Positions 30,603 to 39,851 of a stretch of 64,000 bases of DNA are shown one piece after another. The notes beneath the pieces are model-generated. The model was not told the DNA's origin and did not search any database. It was given only the letters and a program-made list of their open reading frames with translations. The position numbers and the translations under genes were made by a program. The DNA is taken from the NCBI RefSeq assembly GCF_030733845.1, contig NZ_CP132311.1, positions 2,731,501-2,795,500 of the forward strand. The letters are read 5' to 3'. The stretch's first letter is position 1. Each line of letters opens with the position of its first letter. The DNA comes from Shinella zoogloeoides. Lineage in GTDB: Bacteria > Pseudomonadota > Alphaproteobacteria > Rhizobiales > Rhizobiaceae.

Positions 30603-30914
30603 AGACCTATGTCCCCGAATCCAAACACCCGGCACGGGCCTTTGCGGCTCGAACCGGGTCACATTCACGCCTTTGCGGTCTCCTGGGAGGTGGATCTCGC
30701 ATCGGCATTCACAAACGCGCGTTGCAGCAAAGGATCCGATCCCACCCGCTTCGCATGTCCGTCAAGAATGTCCGGTTGATGCCGCCGGCCGCCATGCCGG
30801 TCAAACGCTTACAACCTGCCTTCTTCACGGCAATTTTGGTTAAAGGATGACGTGCAGTGCACAAAATCCTCGTGAAGCGAGTAAGACATCATTATGGTTA
30901 AGGGAGTGTTACCG
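30603..30914 (-). promoter_or_regulatory. tolQ upstream region with CtrA-like sites
   Basis: 312 bp without a gene. At its far end is a one-mismatch CtrA box (TTAA 30898-30901, seven bases, TTAC 30909-30912) overlapping a half-site read TTAACCAT on the minus strand (30894-30901). A second TTTAACCA element lies at about 30837-30844, and an 11-bp palindrome (GTGCA g TGCAC) at 30853-30863. The position, nearly 300 bp from tolQ, would fit a distal promoter. Confidence 0.4.
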
Positions 30915-31385
30915 CTAATGCGCGCCGGTGACTTCCTGCGCCCTGGCAAGGAAACGCGCCGCCAGACCTTCCGGCAGCCGGCGTGGCCGCCCGGCCGCAT
31001 TGATCACCGCGATGATCACGCGCGCGGCGATCAGAAGCTGGTCGCCGCGGCAGATTTCCTGGGTAAGGATCATCTTCGCCCCGCCCGCCTTCTCCGTGGC
31101 CGTGGAGATCGTCAGGATATCGTCCATGCGGGCCGGCGCCTTGAAGTCGATCTCCATGCGGTGCACGACGAAGACGAGCCCTTCCCGGTCCTCCTCCAGG
31201 ACGAGGCTTCCCTGCTCCACGCCGAGCAGCCGCAGATAGTCCGTCCGCCCGCGCTCGAGGAAATGCAGGTAGCGGGCGTGGTAGACAACGCCAGAAAAAT
31301 CCGTGTCCTCGTAATAGACCCGCTGCACGAGCCGATGGCCGGCATCGGTGAGTTCGCCTGAAAGCGAATGAGGCGCTCCGGTCAA
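30915..31385 (-). CDS. ybgC: acyl-CoA thioesterase YbgC (Tol-Pal system)
   Basis: 156 residues, single hotdog domain. The catalytic segment YYEDTDFSGVVYHARYLHFLERGR (first half about residue 24 onward) holds the active Asp and the YHxxYL motif of 4-hydroxybenzoyl-CoA thioesterase relatives. It hydrolyses short-chain acyl-CoA or acyl-ACP and is regularly found at the head of tol-pal clusters. Its start overlaps the stop of the Nudix gene by 4 bp, so they are translationally coupled. Confidence 0.92.
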   Translation of the reverse strand: MTGAPHSLSGELTDAGHRLVQRVYYEDTDFSGVVYHARYLHFLERGRTDYLRLLGVEQGSLVLEEDREGLVFVVHRMEIDFKAPARMDDILTISTATEKAGGAKMILTQEICRGDQLLIAARVIIAVINAAGRPRRLPEGLAARFLARAQEVTGAH

Positions 31386-31888
31386 GCCGCTGCTCCTTCC
31401 CTGACGATGAGATGTTCGCCGCCGGCCGGCAGCCGCTCTATGCGCTCCGCGATGAATTGCGGCTTCAGCCGGTGCATGGCGAGCGCAGCGGGCGTCGCCT
31501 TCAGCCAGCGGAACTCCACCTCCACGCCATCTTCGACCCGGTGGACGATGTCCTCCTCATGGAAGGGAAAGGGCTCGGCCAGCGAAAGCAGGTAATAGAA
31601 GCCGAGTTCATGCGCCGTATAGCCCTCATAGGAGAAGAAATTCTCCACGGTCCACAGCAGGCGCTCGATGCGCACCTCCTGGTGAAGTTCCTCGCGCATT
31701 TCGCGAAGAATGGTCTCCTGCGAATTCTCGCCGATCTCCGCCCGCCCGCCGGGCAGCGCCCAATAGTCGTCCTGCGCACCGCGCTGGGCGAGAATGTACC
31801 CGTCGTGGAAGATCAGGCCAGCCACGCGGAAGCTGAAGAGCTGCGGCCTGCGGTCGATCCGGATCATGTGGCGGGCCGGCGCGCTCAT
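31382..31888 (-). CDS. Nudix hydrolase
   Basis: 168 residues. The Nudix box is present ([12 protein letters not shown] followed by [11 protein letters not shown]), with Gly, Glu and the REXXEE core intact, so it should be active on a nucleoside diphosphate derivative, the exact one unknown. It overlaps ybgC (4 bp) and ruvB (4 bp) at its two ends, indicating a single transcript ruvB, nudix, ybgC. Confidence 0.92.
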   Translation of the reverse strand: MSAPARHMIRIDRRPQLFSFRVAGLIFHDGYILAQRGAQDDYWALPGGRAEIGENSQETILREMREELHQEVRIERLLWTVENFFSYEGYTAHELGFYYLLSLAEPFPFHEEDIVHRVEDGVEVEFRWLKATPAALAMHRLKPQFIAERIERLPAGGEHLIVREGAAA

Positions 31889-32922
31889 TCGTCGAGCTCC
31901 AGCCTGAACTGCGCCGCCACGACATCCTTCGGCGGCGTCAGCCCCAGATGTTTCCAGGCGTTCGCGGTCAGGACACGGCCGCGCGGCGTACGCTGGATGA
32001 AACCCTGCTGGATCATGTAGGGCTCGATGATGTCCTCGATCGCATCGCGCGGCTCGGAAAGCCCGGCCGCGATCGTCTCGATGCCGACAGGACCGCCACC
32101 GAAATTGTGCGCGATCATCGACAGGTAGCGCCGGTCGAGCTGGTCGAGGCCCATATTGTCGACGAGAAGACGCGTCAGCGCCTCGTCGGCGATTTTCTGC
32201 GTCACCGCCTCCGCTCGCGCGACTTCCGCGAAATCGCGCACGCGGCGCAGCAGCCGGCCGGCGATGCGCGGCGTGCCGCGGGCGCGGCGGGCGATCTCGC
32301 GCGCGCCATCGTCCGTCATGCCGAGACCCATCAGCCGCGCGCCGCGGCGAACGATCAGTTCCAGCTCCTCGACGGTATAGAAATTCAGCCGCACCGGAAT
32401 GCCGAAACGGTCGCGCAGCGGCGTGGTGAGAAGACCGAGGCGCGTGGTGGCGGCGACGAGGGTGAATTTCGACAGGTCGATCTTCACGGAACGCGCCGCC
32501 GGGCCTTCGCCGATGATGAGGTCGAGCTGGAAATCCTCCATGGCCGGATAGAGGATTTCCTCGACGGCCGGGTTGAGGCGGTGGATCTCGTCGATGAAGA
32601 GCACGTCGCGCTCTTCCAGATTGGTCAGCAGCGCCGCGAGGTCGCCGGCTTTCGCGATGACCGGGCCGGAGGTCGAGCGGAAGTTGACGCCGAGCTCCTT
32701 GGCCATGATCTGCGCCAGCGTCGTCTTGCCGAGGCCGGGGGGGCCGACGAAGAGCACATGGTCGAGCGCCTCGCCGCGGTTCTTCGCCGCCTCGATAAAG
32801 ATCTTCAGGTTCGCGCGCGCCTCCGCCTGGCCGGTGAAGTCGTCCAGCGTCTGGGGCCTGAGGGCCGTATCGATGTCCTCGCCGCGCTTGTCGGGCGAAA
32901 GCAGTCTGTCATCGTCGCTCAT
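31885..32922 (-). CDS. ruvB: Holliday junction branch-migration helicase RuvB
   Basis: 345 residues. AAA+ motor with Walker [11 protein letters not shown] (about 62-71), Walker [11 protein letters not shown], sensor 1 LVAATTRLG and a C-terminal winged helix that ends in [13 protein letters not shown]. With RuvA it drives branch migration of Holliday junctions. It follows ruvA by 40 bp on the same strand. Confidence 0.98.
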   Translation of the reverse strand: MSDDDRLLSPDKRGEDIDTALRPQTLDDFTGQAEARANLKIFIEAAKNRGEALDHVLFVGPPGLGKTTLAQIMAKELGVNFRSTSGPVIAKAGDLAALLTNLEERDVLFIDEIHRLNPAVEEILYPAMEDFQLDLIIGEGPAARSVKIDLSKFTLVAATTRLGLLTTPLRDRFGIPVRLNFYTVEELELIVRRGARLMGLGMTDDGAREIARRARGTPRIAGRLLRRVRDFAEVARAEAVTQKIADEALTRLLVDNMGLDQLDRRYLSMIAHNFGGGPVGIETIAAGLSEPRDAIEDIIEPYMIQQGFIQRTPRGRVLTANAWKHLGLTPPKDVVAAQFRLELDE

Positions 32923-32962
32923 CGCGCCCTAATCCCATTGTCCGCGGCGGAAGGCAACCGCA

Positions 32963-33580
32963 TCACCGCGACAATTCCTTGAGGCCGAGGCGGATGAGCT
33001 TGGCACTGTCGGCCCCCTCCCCGCCATTCTTCAGCGCCGCCGCGACGGCATTGGCCGCCTGGTCGCGCGAATAGCCGAGATTGGTGAGCGCCGAGACGGC
33101 ATCGGCGACCGGCGCCGAGGCGACGCCCTCGCCGATCTCCTGCTTGAGGCCGATCGCGGCCGAGGCCTCGCCGGCAAAGGCCGGCGCCTTGTTGCGCAGC
33201 TCCGTGACGATGCGCACCGCCACCTTCGGCCCGACGCCCGGTGCGCGCGACACGGCGGTCTTGTCCTGCAGCGCGATGGCGTTCGCCAATTCCCCCGGCG
33301 TCAGCGTGGACAGCACCGCCAGCGCCACCTTGGAGCCAACGCCCTGCACACTCTGCAGCAGCCGGAACCACTCCCGCTCCAGCGCCGTCAGGAAACCGAA
33401 CAGCCTGAACTGGTCCTCGCGCACATAGGTCTCGATGAACAGCACCGCCGCCTCGCCGGCCGAGCCGAGCTTGCCGAGCGTGCGCGCCGAGCAATGGGCG
33501 ACATAGCCGACACCGTGCACGTCGAGCACCACATGGTCCTCGCCGATCTCGTCGATGGTGCCTTTGAGTTTGCCGATCAT
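32963..33580 (-). CDS. ruvA: Holliday junction DNA-binding protein RuvA
   Basis: 205 residues. An OB-fold N-terminal domain ([23 protein letters not shown], first half shown), two helix-hairpin-helix motifs ([10 protein letters not shown] and [12 protein letters not shown]), and a C-terminal RuvB-binding domain. It holds the junction as a tetramer. A toxin-antitoxin pair lies immediately upstream (11 bp), where ruvC would normally be. Confidence 0.98.
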   Translation of the reverse strand: MIGKLKGTIDEIGEDHVVLDVHGVGYVAHCSARTLGKLGSAGEAAVLFIETYVREDQFRLFGFLTALEREWFRLLQSVQGVGSKVALAVLSTLTPGELANAIALQDKTAVSRAPGVGPKVAVRIVTELRNKAPAFAGEASAAIGLKQEIGEGVASAPVADAVSALTNLGYSRDQAANAVAAALKNGGEGADSAKLIRLGLKELSR

Positions 33581-33591
33581 GGTGGAGTCCG

Positions 33592-34008
33592 TCAGGGATG
33601 GGTTTCGGGAGAGATGATGTCGAGCGCGGGGAAATAGGAGCGGTAGCGCGCCGCGTCGCGCGTAAGAAGCCGGTGGGAACGCAGGACCGCATGGGCGCCG
33701 ACAAGGAAATCCGGAAGCGTGCGCTCGCGGAGCCCGCCCGCCCGGCGATAGGCATAATGCGCCTTGCCCGCCGCGAACGCCGCCTCGTAGGATGTCGGCT
33801 CCCGCCGCATGTGCAGCCAGCCGAACGCAAGGTTCAACTCCAGCTCGCTGAGCGGTGAGGTCGCCAGTTCCGACCAGACGACGGAATGAAGGACCAGTTC
33901 GCCTTCTTCCGCGCAGCGTTTCAGCGCAGCAAGCGACCAGACGCGCTGGGGCCGGTCGGGACCGAGAATGTCGATCAGGACGTTCGTGTCAACGAGGGTC
34001 GAGGTCAT
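33592..34008 (-). CDS. vapC: VapC-family PIN-domain toxin
   Basis: 138 residues with the PIN acidic residues: D7 in [12 protein letters not shown]47 in [11 protein letters not shown]99 in [10 protein letters not shown] and D117 in [13 protein letters not shown]. VapC toxins cleave RNA, often tRNA or rRNA. It overlaps vapB by 20 bp, so the two are coupled. It is located between ruvC and ruvA, an unusual place, which suggests gain by transfer. Confidence 0.92.
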   Translation of the reverse strand: MTSTLVDTNVLIDILGPDRPQRVWSLAALKRCAEEGELVLHSVVWSELATSPLSELELNLAFGWLHMRREPTSYEAAFAAGKAHYAYRRAGGLRERTLPDFLVGAHAVLRSHRLLTRDAARYRSYFPALDIISPETHP

Positions 34009-34249
34009 CGCGCGGCCCCCGCAGCCATTCGAAATATTCGTCGGGTGTCATGCCGTCGAAATCCCACGTTCCCTTGACGCTGGCCGCCCAGGCTTCGAAG
34101 TCCTCGAAATCGGACTTGCCGTCACCGGTCTTGACCAGCATCACGCCATCTTCCGACACGACGAAATCGACCTCCGAGCCCGGCTTTATGGCAAGCCGGT
34201 CGCGGATATCCTTAGGGATCGTCACCTGGCCTTTTTCCGTCACACGCAT
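33989..34249 (-). CDS. vapB: VapB antitoxin, AbrB/MazE fold
   Basis: 86 residues. An AbrB-like swapped-hairpin DNA-binding domain (about 1-45, MRVTEKGQVTIPKDIRDRL and FVVSEDGVMLVK) is followed by a toxin-binding tail rich in Asp, Trp and Phe. It neutralises VapC and binds its own promoter. A near-perfect palindrome lies directly before the start codon and covers the ribosome-binding site. Confidence 0.92.
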   Translation of the reverse strand: MRVTEKGQVTIPKDIRDRLAIKPGSEVDFVVSEDGVMLVKTGDGKSDFEDFEAWAASVKGTWDFDGMTPDEYFEWLRGPRDDLDPR

Positions 34250-34250
34250 G

Positions 34251-34271
34251 GTAATACCTCCGAGGTATTAC
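34251..34271 (-). promoter_or_regulatory. vapBC operator overlapping the ribosome-binding site
   Basis: Two 10-bp arms, GTAATACCTC and GAGGTATTAC, are exact inverted repeats around one base, one base away from the vapB start codon. The GGAGG that must serve as ribosome site is inside the right half (minus strand). VapB binding, or RNA folding, would block both transcription and translation. Confidence 0.75.
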
Positions 34272-34304
34272 TTATCGGCAGAACCGGAACAAGTCAAGAA
34301 CAAA

Positions 34305-34817
34305 TCACCCGGCAAGCTTGGCGAGGCGGCCGGAGAGGCCCTGGCGATTGTGGGCGTGGCAGATGGCGATGGCCAGCGCATCGGCGGCGTCGTTGCCGGT
34401 GAAGGTAGCCTTGGGCATCAGCACCTTTAGCATCATGTGGATCTGCTGCTTCTCGCCATGGCCGACGCCGATGACGGCCTTCTTGACGGCATTCGGCGCA
34501 TATTCCGCGACACGCAGGCCCGCCCGCGCCGGCACCAGCATGGCGATGCCGCGCGCCTGCCCGAGCTTCAGCGTCGCCGTCGCATCCTTGTTGACGAAGG
34601 TCTGCTCGACGGCGGCTTCATGCGGCTGGTAGCTGTGCACGATCTCGGCCAGGCCATCGTGCAATTGGCAGAGGCGCGAAGCGAGATCCATATCGCCGTC
34701 GGAGGTCACGGTGCCGGAAGCGACGAAGCGCAGCGAGTTGCCGAGCGTCTCTATGACGCCCCAGCCGGTGCGGCGAAGCCCCGGGTCGATGCCGATGATG
34801 CGAATCGTTTCCTGCAT
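34305..34817 (-). CDS. ruvC: Holliday junction resolvase RuvC
   Basis: 170 residues. RNase H fold with the catalytic Asp in [13 protein letters not shown] (D11), the second acidic site in [11 protein letters not shown], and the C-terminal Asp-rich HGEKQQI and [14 protein letters not shown] segments. It cuts Holliday junctions held by RuvAB. Start 34817 gives the [14 protein letters not shown]-terminus. yebC lies about 1.2 kb upstream with an inserted luciferase-like gene between them. Confidence 0.97.
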   Translation of the reverse strand: MQETIRIIGIDPGLRRTGWGVIETLGNSLRFVASGTVTSDGDMDLASRLCQLHDGLAEIVHSYQPHEAAVEQTFVNKDATATLKLGQARGIAMLVPARAGLRVAEYAPNAVKKAVIGVGHGEKQQIHMMLKVLMPKATFTGNDAADALAIAICHAHNRQGLSGRLAKLAG

Positions 34818-34978
34818 GGCCAAAACCCTATTCCTGTCGGGCGGACCCTGCCAGCGAAATGTGAACAAAACAAAAACATTAGAGCGCTGCAGGAAAACCT
34901 GCAAAGCGTCGCTTGGATTTCACGAAACTGAACCTACATGGGAGCACAATCAAATCCGCTCACAACGAGGCCGTTCCC

Positions 34979-35980
34979 ATGGTGCCCTTTTCCATCCTCG
35001 ACCTGTCCCCGGTCATCGAAGGCGGCACCGTCGCCCAGTCGCTCGAAAACTCCCGTCGGCTGGCGCAGGAAGCGGAGGCCTTCGGCTATAAACGCTTCTG
35101 GCTTGCCGAGCACCATGGCATGCGCGGCATCGCCAGCGCCGCCACCTCCCTCGTCATCCAGCATGTCGCGGCCGGTACGCAAAAGATCCGCGTCGGCTCG
35201 GGCGGCATCATGCTGCCTAACCACTCGCCGCTGGTGATCGCCGAACAGTTCGGCACGCTCGCCGCCCTCTTTCCCGATCGCATCGATCTCGGTCTCGGCC
35301 GGGCGCCCGGCACGGACATGCGCACGGCGCAGGCGCTACGCCGGAACCTCGACAGCGCCGCCAACAATTTCCCGCAGGACGTCATCGAGCTGATGCAGTT
35401 CATGGGGCCGCCCAGCCCTGATCAGAAGGTCATCGCCGTGCCCGGCGCGGGCAGCAACGTGCCGGTCTGGCTGCTCGGCTCCAGCCATTATTCGGCGCAC
35501 CTTGCCGGCATGCTGGGTCTGCCCTTCGCCTTCGCCTCGCATTTCGCGCCTGATATGCTGCTAAGCGCGCTGGAAATCTACCGCGAGCGTTTCGAGCCCT
35601 CGCAATATCTCGACAAGCCGCATGCCATGGTCGGCGTGATGGGCGCGGCGGCCGATACGGATGCCGAAGCCGATCACCTCTTCACCTCGATGCAGCAATC
35701 CTTCGTGCGCCTGCGCCGCGGCGCGCCGGACGCCTTCCCGCCGCCGGTCGACGACATGGGCCCGCTGTGGAGCGAGCAGGAGAAAATCAATGTCGAGCAT
35801 ACGCTGCAATATGCGGTGGTCGGCGGGCCGGACAAGATCAGGCGCCGCATCGCCGATTTCCTGTCGCTGACCAGAGCGGACGAGCTGATCGTCTCCATGC
35901 CGGTCTACGACATGGAGGCCCGGCTGAAATCCGTGCGGCTCTTTGCCGGGGCGCGGGAAGCGCTCGCCAAGGCGGCCTGA
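34979..35980 (+). CDS. LLM-class flavin-dependent oxidoreductase
   Basis: 333 residues. A TIM-barrel luciferase-like protein of the group described as 'alkane 1-monooxygenase-like' or LuxA-like, seen in the N-terminal segment [29 protein letters not shown] and [10 protein letters not shown]. It should use FMNH2 supplied by a reductase; its substrate is not predictable. I take ATG 34979 as start since [12 protein letters not shown] is the usual family beginning. It lies opposite to ruvC and yebC, between them. Confidence 0.9.
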   Translation: MVPFSILDLSPVIEGGTVAQSLENSRRLAQEAEAFGYKRFWLAEHHGMRGIASAATSLVIQHVAAGTQKIRVGSGGIMLPNHSPLVIAEQFGTLAALFPDRIDLGLGRAPGTDMRTAQALRRNLDSAANNFPQDVIELMQFMGPPSPDQKVIAVPGAGSNVPVWLLGSSHYSAHLAGMLGLPFAFASHFAPDMLLSALEIYRERFEPSQYLDKPHAMVGVMGAAADTDAEADHLFTSMQQSFVRLRRGAPDAFPPPVDDMGPLWSEQEKINVEHTLQYAVVGGPDKIRRRIADFLSLTRADELIVSMPVYDMEARLKSVRLFAGAREALAKAA

Positions 35981-35986
35981 ACGACA

Positions 35987-36017
35987 AAGGCCGGGGCCTT
36001 TCGGCGCCCGGCCTTTT
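35987..36017. terminator. bidirectional terminator between the oxidoreductase and yebC
   Basis: GGCCGGG pairs with CCCGGCC, AAA before, TTTT after, between convergent genes. Confidence 0.75.
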
Positions 36018-36039
36018 CGATTGACGGCATTGCGACCGG

Positions 36040-36786
36040 TCAGGCCGAAAGCTTGGCCATGACCTCGTCGGAAACCTCGAAGTTCGAATAGACGTTCTGC
36101 ACGTCGTCGTCATCTTCCAGCGTGTCGATGAGCTTCATCAGCGACTGCGCCTTCTCCTCGTCGACCGGCACGGTGTTCTGCGCCTTCCAGATGGCCTTGA
36201 CGGTCTCCGCCTCGCCGAGCTTGTCTTCCAGCGCCTTGGAAACCTCGCCGATATCCTCGAAGCCGCAGATGATCGTGTGGCCGTCTTCATCAGTCGTCAC
36301 GTCCTCGGCGCCGGCCTCGATGGCGGCTTCCATGACGCTGTCGGCATCGCCCGCGGAGAGCTTGTAGGTGATCTCGCCCACGCGGTCGAAGGAGAAGGAG
36401 ACCGAGCCGGTTTCGCCGAGCGCGCCGCCGGCCTTGGAGAAGGTCGAGCGGATGGAGGAGGCGGTGCGGTTGCGGTTGTCGGTCAGCGCCTCGACGATGA
36501 CGGCGACGCCGCCCGGGCCGTAGCCCTCGTAGCGGACTTCCTCGTAGTTCTCGCTGTCGGCACCGGAGGCCTTCTTGACGGCGCGCTCGATATTGTCCTT
36601 CGGCATGGACTGCGCCTTGGCGTTCTGGATCGCCAGACGCAGGCGGGCGTTCATCGCCGGGTCGGGAAGACCGGTCTTCGCCGCCACCGTGATTTCACGG
36701 GCAAGCTTGGAGAACATTTTCGACCGCACGGAATCCTGTTTGCCCTTGCGGTGCATGATATTCTTGAACTGTGAATGGCCAGCCAT
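36040..36786 (-). CDS. yebC: YebC/PmpR-family regulatory protein
   Basis: 248 residues, full length. The start [18 protein letters not shown] is invariant in the family, and [17 protein letters not shown] is the central signature. YebC proteins bind DNA or act on stalled ribosomes at proline-rich stretches. It is typically linked to ruvC in bacteria; here an oxidoreductase gene separates them. Confidence 0.95.
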   Translation of the reverse strand: MAGHSQFKNIMHRKGKQDSVRSKMFSKLAREITVAAKTGLPDPAMNARLRLAIQNAKAQSMPKDNIERAVKKASGADSENYEEVRYEGYGPGGVAVIVEALTDNRNRTASSIRSTFSKAGGALGETGSVSFSFDRVGEITYKLSAGDADSVMEAAIEAGAEDVTTDEDGHTIICGFEDIGEVSKALEDKLGEAETVKAIWKAQNTVPVDEEKAQSLMKLIDTLEDDDDVQNVYSNFEVSDEVMAKLSA

Positions 36787-36955
36787 GGCACCCCTGTCTC
36801 GGTTTTTGGCGCCCCGTCTCGGTCGCCGGTCACTATGCCGGGACGCACAGCCACGGCGATGCGTCGGCTTGCAGACCCGATTTTCGGAATGCCGCCTTAT
36901 AATTTCATTGCCGCCGGACGTCCAGCAGTCCCCGCAAACAAAGCGGCACCCGGTT

Positions 36956-37450
36956 TCAGTCCGCCTGCACGCGGGCGCGGCTCAGCAGGAAGGAATGGCC
37001 GTCGCTGCGCTCGCAGGTAAGGCCCGTGCGCTCCGAATAGCAGGTGAACGGGCCGGCAGACCAGGTCTCGCCATAGGGCACGACCTTCTCGGCGCCGCAG
37101 CAGCCCCGGTCACCGACATTGGCGCGCACCACGGCCTTGCCGCTTCTTGCCAGCGTGGCGCGCAGATATTTCGGCTCGATGCGGTCGCAGGACAGTTCCG
37201 GCCCGCCGTCGGCCGGCTGGTAGACCTCGGTGCCGCCTTCCGGAATATAGGTGCAGCCGATATTGCCTGACGGCATCACGAATTCTTCCGCCACGCCGAA
37301 GACACGCGCCGGCGCCTTTTCCACCGGTTGTGTCACCGTCTCGCGCGGCTGGCCGGATTCGGCCGCCGGACCGCCCGGCGTCGGCGCGCCGCTGGCAGAA
37401 GCAGCGGCGGAAGAAAACAGCAGAACGGCGATGGCAAACAGCAAGCGCAT
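36956..37450 (-). CDS. small secreted protein with a DUF6636-like domain
   Basis: 164 residues with a signal peptide ([19 protein letters not shown]) and a Cys-rich domain: [54 protein letters not shown]. The PSGNIGC plus TGLTC plus HSFLLSRA motifs define DUF6636, a family of unknown function. Six or more Cys suggest disulphides in the periplasm. It is 15 bp upstream (in transcription) of the metallohydrolase gene, so the two may be co-expressed. Confidence 0.75.
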   Translation of the reverse strand: MRLLFAIAVLLFSSAAASASGAPTPGGPAAESGQPRETVTQPVEKAPARVFGVAEEFVMPSGNIGCTYIPEGGTEVYQPADGGPELSCDRIEPKYLRATLARSGKAVVRANVGDRGCCGAEKVVPYGETWSAGPFTCYSERTGLTCERSDGHSFLLSRARVQAD

Positions 37451-37465
37451 CAGGAAACTCCGGCA

Positions 37466-38302
37466 TCAGACGCCGGAGAGAATATGAATCGTCGGCCGCT
37501 TCGGCAAGTTGCGGATGGAAACGGTCATCGTCGCATCGTCATCGCTCACCGCATCGAAGCCATTGCCGAACATCGACAGGAACTGGCTGATCGGCGGGCC
37601 GCGGCGATGCATCGGCAGGATGAGCGACGAGCGCAGCCGCTGCACGACCCGGCTCATGCTCTCCGCGCCCATGGTCAATCCGCCGTCGACCGGCACCATC
37701 AGCACGTCGAGCCGGCCGATCTCGCCGTACTGCTTCTCCGTCAGTTCGTGGTGCAGGTGGCCGAGATGGCCGATGCACAGGCCTGCCACCTCGAAGATGA
37801 AGATGGAATTGCCGTTCGGCTCCATCGCCCCGCCCCAGCCGCGGATATCGGTGGGTACGTTGCGGATATAGGTGTCGCCCACCACCACGTCGTGGTCGGC
37901 GCCCTTTTCCGAACCGTCCTTCCAGCCATGCAGCACATATTCGATGCCGGGCTCCGGGGTCATCGTATAGTGGCTGGAATGGGCCTTGTTCATCGTCACC
38001 ACGGTCGGCAGCGCCGGTGGCTTGTACCAGCCGTTGTAGTCGGTGGCGATCTTTACCCCGGCGGGCGTCTCGATGAAGAAGGTCGAGTGGCCGATATAGG
38101 TGATGCGCACCTCCTCGTTCGCCCGGGCCTGCACCTGAACGGCGCTTCCCGCGGCAAAGCTGGCGAAGGTGACGGAGGGCAGCGCGCGGGCGATCATCTG
38201 GCACTGGCTGACCGGCGCCTGCGTTTGCGCCATTGACGCCCGCGGCACTGCGAAACCCGCAAGAACGACGGCGATCAACGAGATGAGCAGGAGATGCGGC
38301 AT
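37466..38302 (-). CDS. secreted metallo-beta-lactamase-fold hydrolase, atypical
   Basis: 278 residues. Signal peptide (about 1-25) then a UlaG-like MBL fold: ITYIGHSTFFIETPAGVKIATDY at about residue 67 (first strand pair), GHLGHLHHELTEKQYGEIG and DVLMVPVDGGLTM. The normal metal motif HxHxDH is replaced by MNKAHSSHYT, so metal binding must differ or be partial. Substrate unknown. Probably periplasmic. It may share a transcript with the DUF6636-like gene downstream. Confidence 0.8.
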   Translation of the reverse strand: MPHLLLISLIAVVLAGFAVPRASMAQTQAPVSQCQMIARALPSVTFASFAAGSAVQVQARANEEVRITYIGHSTFFIETPAGVKIATDYNGWYKPPALPTVVTMNKAHSSHYTMTPEPGIEYVLHGWKDGSEKGADHDVVVGDTYIRNVPTDIRGWGGAMEPNGNSIFIFEVAGLCIGHLGHLHHELTEKQYGEIGRLDVLMVPVDGGLTMGAESMSRVVQRLRSSLILPMHRRGPPISQFLSMFGNGFDAVSDDDATMTVSIRNLPKRPTIHILSGV

Positions 38303-38471
38303 GGGCGGCTCCGTTCACTGGTCGGCGGCGACTATGCGCCCGCGCGCGGAACGGGTCGAGGCTGGCGGGGCCGTGCGACGATCACAATCGGTTGAGCGAT
38401 CCCTCGCCGGAACCTTGCCTGCCGCGTCGCGTTCCCCGAGCATCAACCCCCAACGATCGAGAGGAACAACC

Positions 38472-39008
38472 ATGTCCAATCTCACCCGAGCGCGCGAAAA
38501 CCCGAAGGAACAGCTTTTCGACGAGATCGACCGCATCCATGCCGGCATGCTCGGCATCGAGGGCAGCCATATGCACATGCAGCCCATGGCGCCCCAGCTC
38601 GACCGCGAAACGGCGACGATCTGGTTCTTCACCAAGACCGACGCCGAGATCGTCGAGGCCACCGCACCGGCGGCGCGCGCCCATTTCTGCGTGGTCGGCA
38701 AGGATCACGACTACCATGCCTGCATCGCCGGCCGTATTTCCGTGCGCAAGGACCCGGCCAAGATCGACCAGTACTGGAGCTCCGTCGTCGAGGCCTGGTT
38801 CGACCACGGCAAGGAGGACCCGTCCCTCACCATGCTGGCGCTGGAGATCGAGGATGCGGAAATCTGGGCCTCGACCGGCAGCAAGCTGAAATTCGGCTGG
38901 GAGATCGCCAAGGCGAACTTCAACCCGGACGAGGAGCCCGATGTCGGCGTGAAGGCACACCTGACCTTCAACGCCAGTTCGGCCGATCACCTGCGCCACA
39001 TGATCTGA
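38472..39008 (+). CDS. pyridoxamine 5'-phosphate oxidase-like general stress protein
   Basis: 178 residues, split-barrel flavin-binding fold of the general stress protein 26 group. Segments ATIWFFTKTDAEIV, AHFCVVGKDHDYHACIAGRI, WSSVVEAWFDHGKEDPS and LRLEIEDAEIWAS-like sequence are typical. It is expected to bind FMN or FAD; enzymatic activity is often absent. ATG 38472 follows GAGGAACAACC. It converges on the phosphoesterase gene. Confidence 0.88.
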   Translation: MSNLTRARENPKEQLFDEIDRIHAGMLGIEGSHMHMQPMAPQLDRETATIWFFTKTDAEIVEATAPAARAHFCVVGKDHDYHACIAGRISVRKDPAKIDQYWSSVVEAWFDHGKEDPSLTMLALEIEDAEIWASTGSKLKFGWEIAKANFNPDEEPDVGVKAHLTFNASSADHLRHMI

Positions 39009-39017
39009 CCCTTGGGG

Positions 39018-39842
39018 TCAGCGCCAGAAATCCGGCAGGGTTTCGGCAAGGCGCGGTCCGAGGCGCAGCGGCGCGATCTTCTCGGCAAGGCCGGTGCGGT
39101 CGGAGATCTCCACCGCCAAGCCGCAGATCGTCGCCGGACCGGAGGCCGCCTCAAAGCGGCCTTTCGGCATTTTCGAGATGAAGCGGTTGAGCGGCTCCTC
39201 CTTGTCCATGCCGAGGGAGGAGTCGTAGTCTCCGCACATGCCGGCATCCGACATATAACCCGTGCCGCCGTTCAGGATCTGGCAGTCGGCGGTCGGCACA
39301 TGGGTATGCGTGCCGACGACGACGCTGGCGCGGCCATCGACGAAATGGCCGAAGCACTGCTTCTCGCTCGTCGCCTCGGCATGGAAATCGAAGATGATCG
39401 CATCCGCCTGCTCGCCGAGCGGACAGGAGGCGAGGATCGCCTCGCCCGCCGTGAAGGGATCGTCGAGCTCGGGATGCATGAAGACGCGGCCCATGACGTT
39501 GGCGACGAGCACGCGGGCGCCGTTGCGGGCAATGAAGAGGTTGGCGCCGCGGCCCGGCGTGCCGGCCGGATAGTTGGCGGGGCGCAGGAACTGGTCGTGC
39601 CGGCCGGCAAAACCGACCGCCTCCTTCTGGTCCCACACATGGTTGCCCGTCGTCACCACGTCGGCGCCGGCATTGATCGTCTCGAGGAAGATGTCCTCCG
39701 TGATACCGAAACCGCCGGCCGCGTTCTCCCCGTTGACGACGACGAAATCCAGCTTGAGGTCGCCGATCAATCCCGGCAGGCGCTCCCAGACGGCCGTCCG
39801 TCCGGTCTTGCCCACCATGTCGCCCAGAAAGAGAAAACGCAT
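39018..39842 (-). CDS. YmdB-like metallophosphoesterase (TIGR00282)
   Basis: 274 residues. Metal-binding residues are in MRFLFLGDMVGKTGR (D8), VNGENAAGGFG, TTGNHVWDQKE (N and H), FDFHAEATSEK and GTHTHVPTADCQ. Members are 2',3'-cyclic nucleotide phosphodiesterases and affect RNA turnover and development in Bacillus. It lies 9 bp after the 5-formyl-THF cyclo-ligase gene, co-transcribed, as in most rhizobia. Confidence 0.93.
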   Translation of the reverse strand: MRFLFLGDMVGKTGRTAVWERLPGLIGDLKLDFVVVNGENAAGGFGITEDIFLETINAGADVVTTGNHVWDQKEAVGFAGRHDQFLRPANYPAGTPGRGANLFIARNGARVLVANVMGRVFMHPELDDPFTAGEAILASCPLGEQADAIIFDFHAEATSEKQCFGHFVDGRASVVVGTHTHVPTADCQILNGGTGYMSDAGMCGDYDSSLGMDKEEPLNRFISKMPKGRFEAASGPATICGLAVEISDRTGLAEKIAPLRLGPRLAETLPDFWR

Positions 39843-39851
39843 CGAACTGCC

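Noticed and set aside
34863..34877. LexA-like box upstream of ruvC (GAAC, seven bases, AAAC)
   Set aside because: One base away from the alphaproteobacterial consensus and in an A-rich run where such matches arise easily; not strong enough to annotate, though ruv genes are often SOS-controlled.
34880..34910. Short palindrome CTGCAGGAAAACCTGCA beside the oxidoreductase start
   Set aside because: It looks like a fragment of a dispersed rhizobial repeat but is too short to assign.
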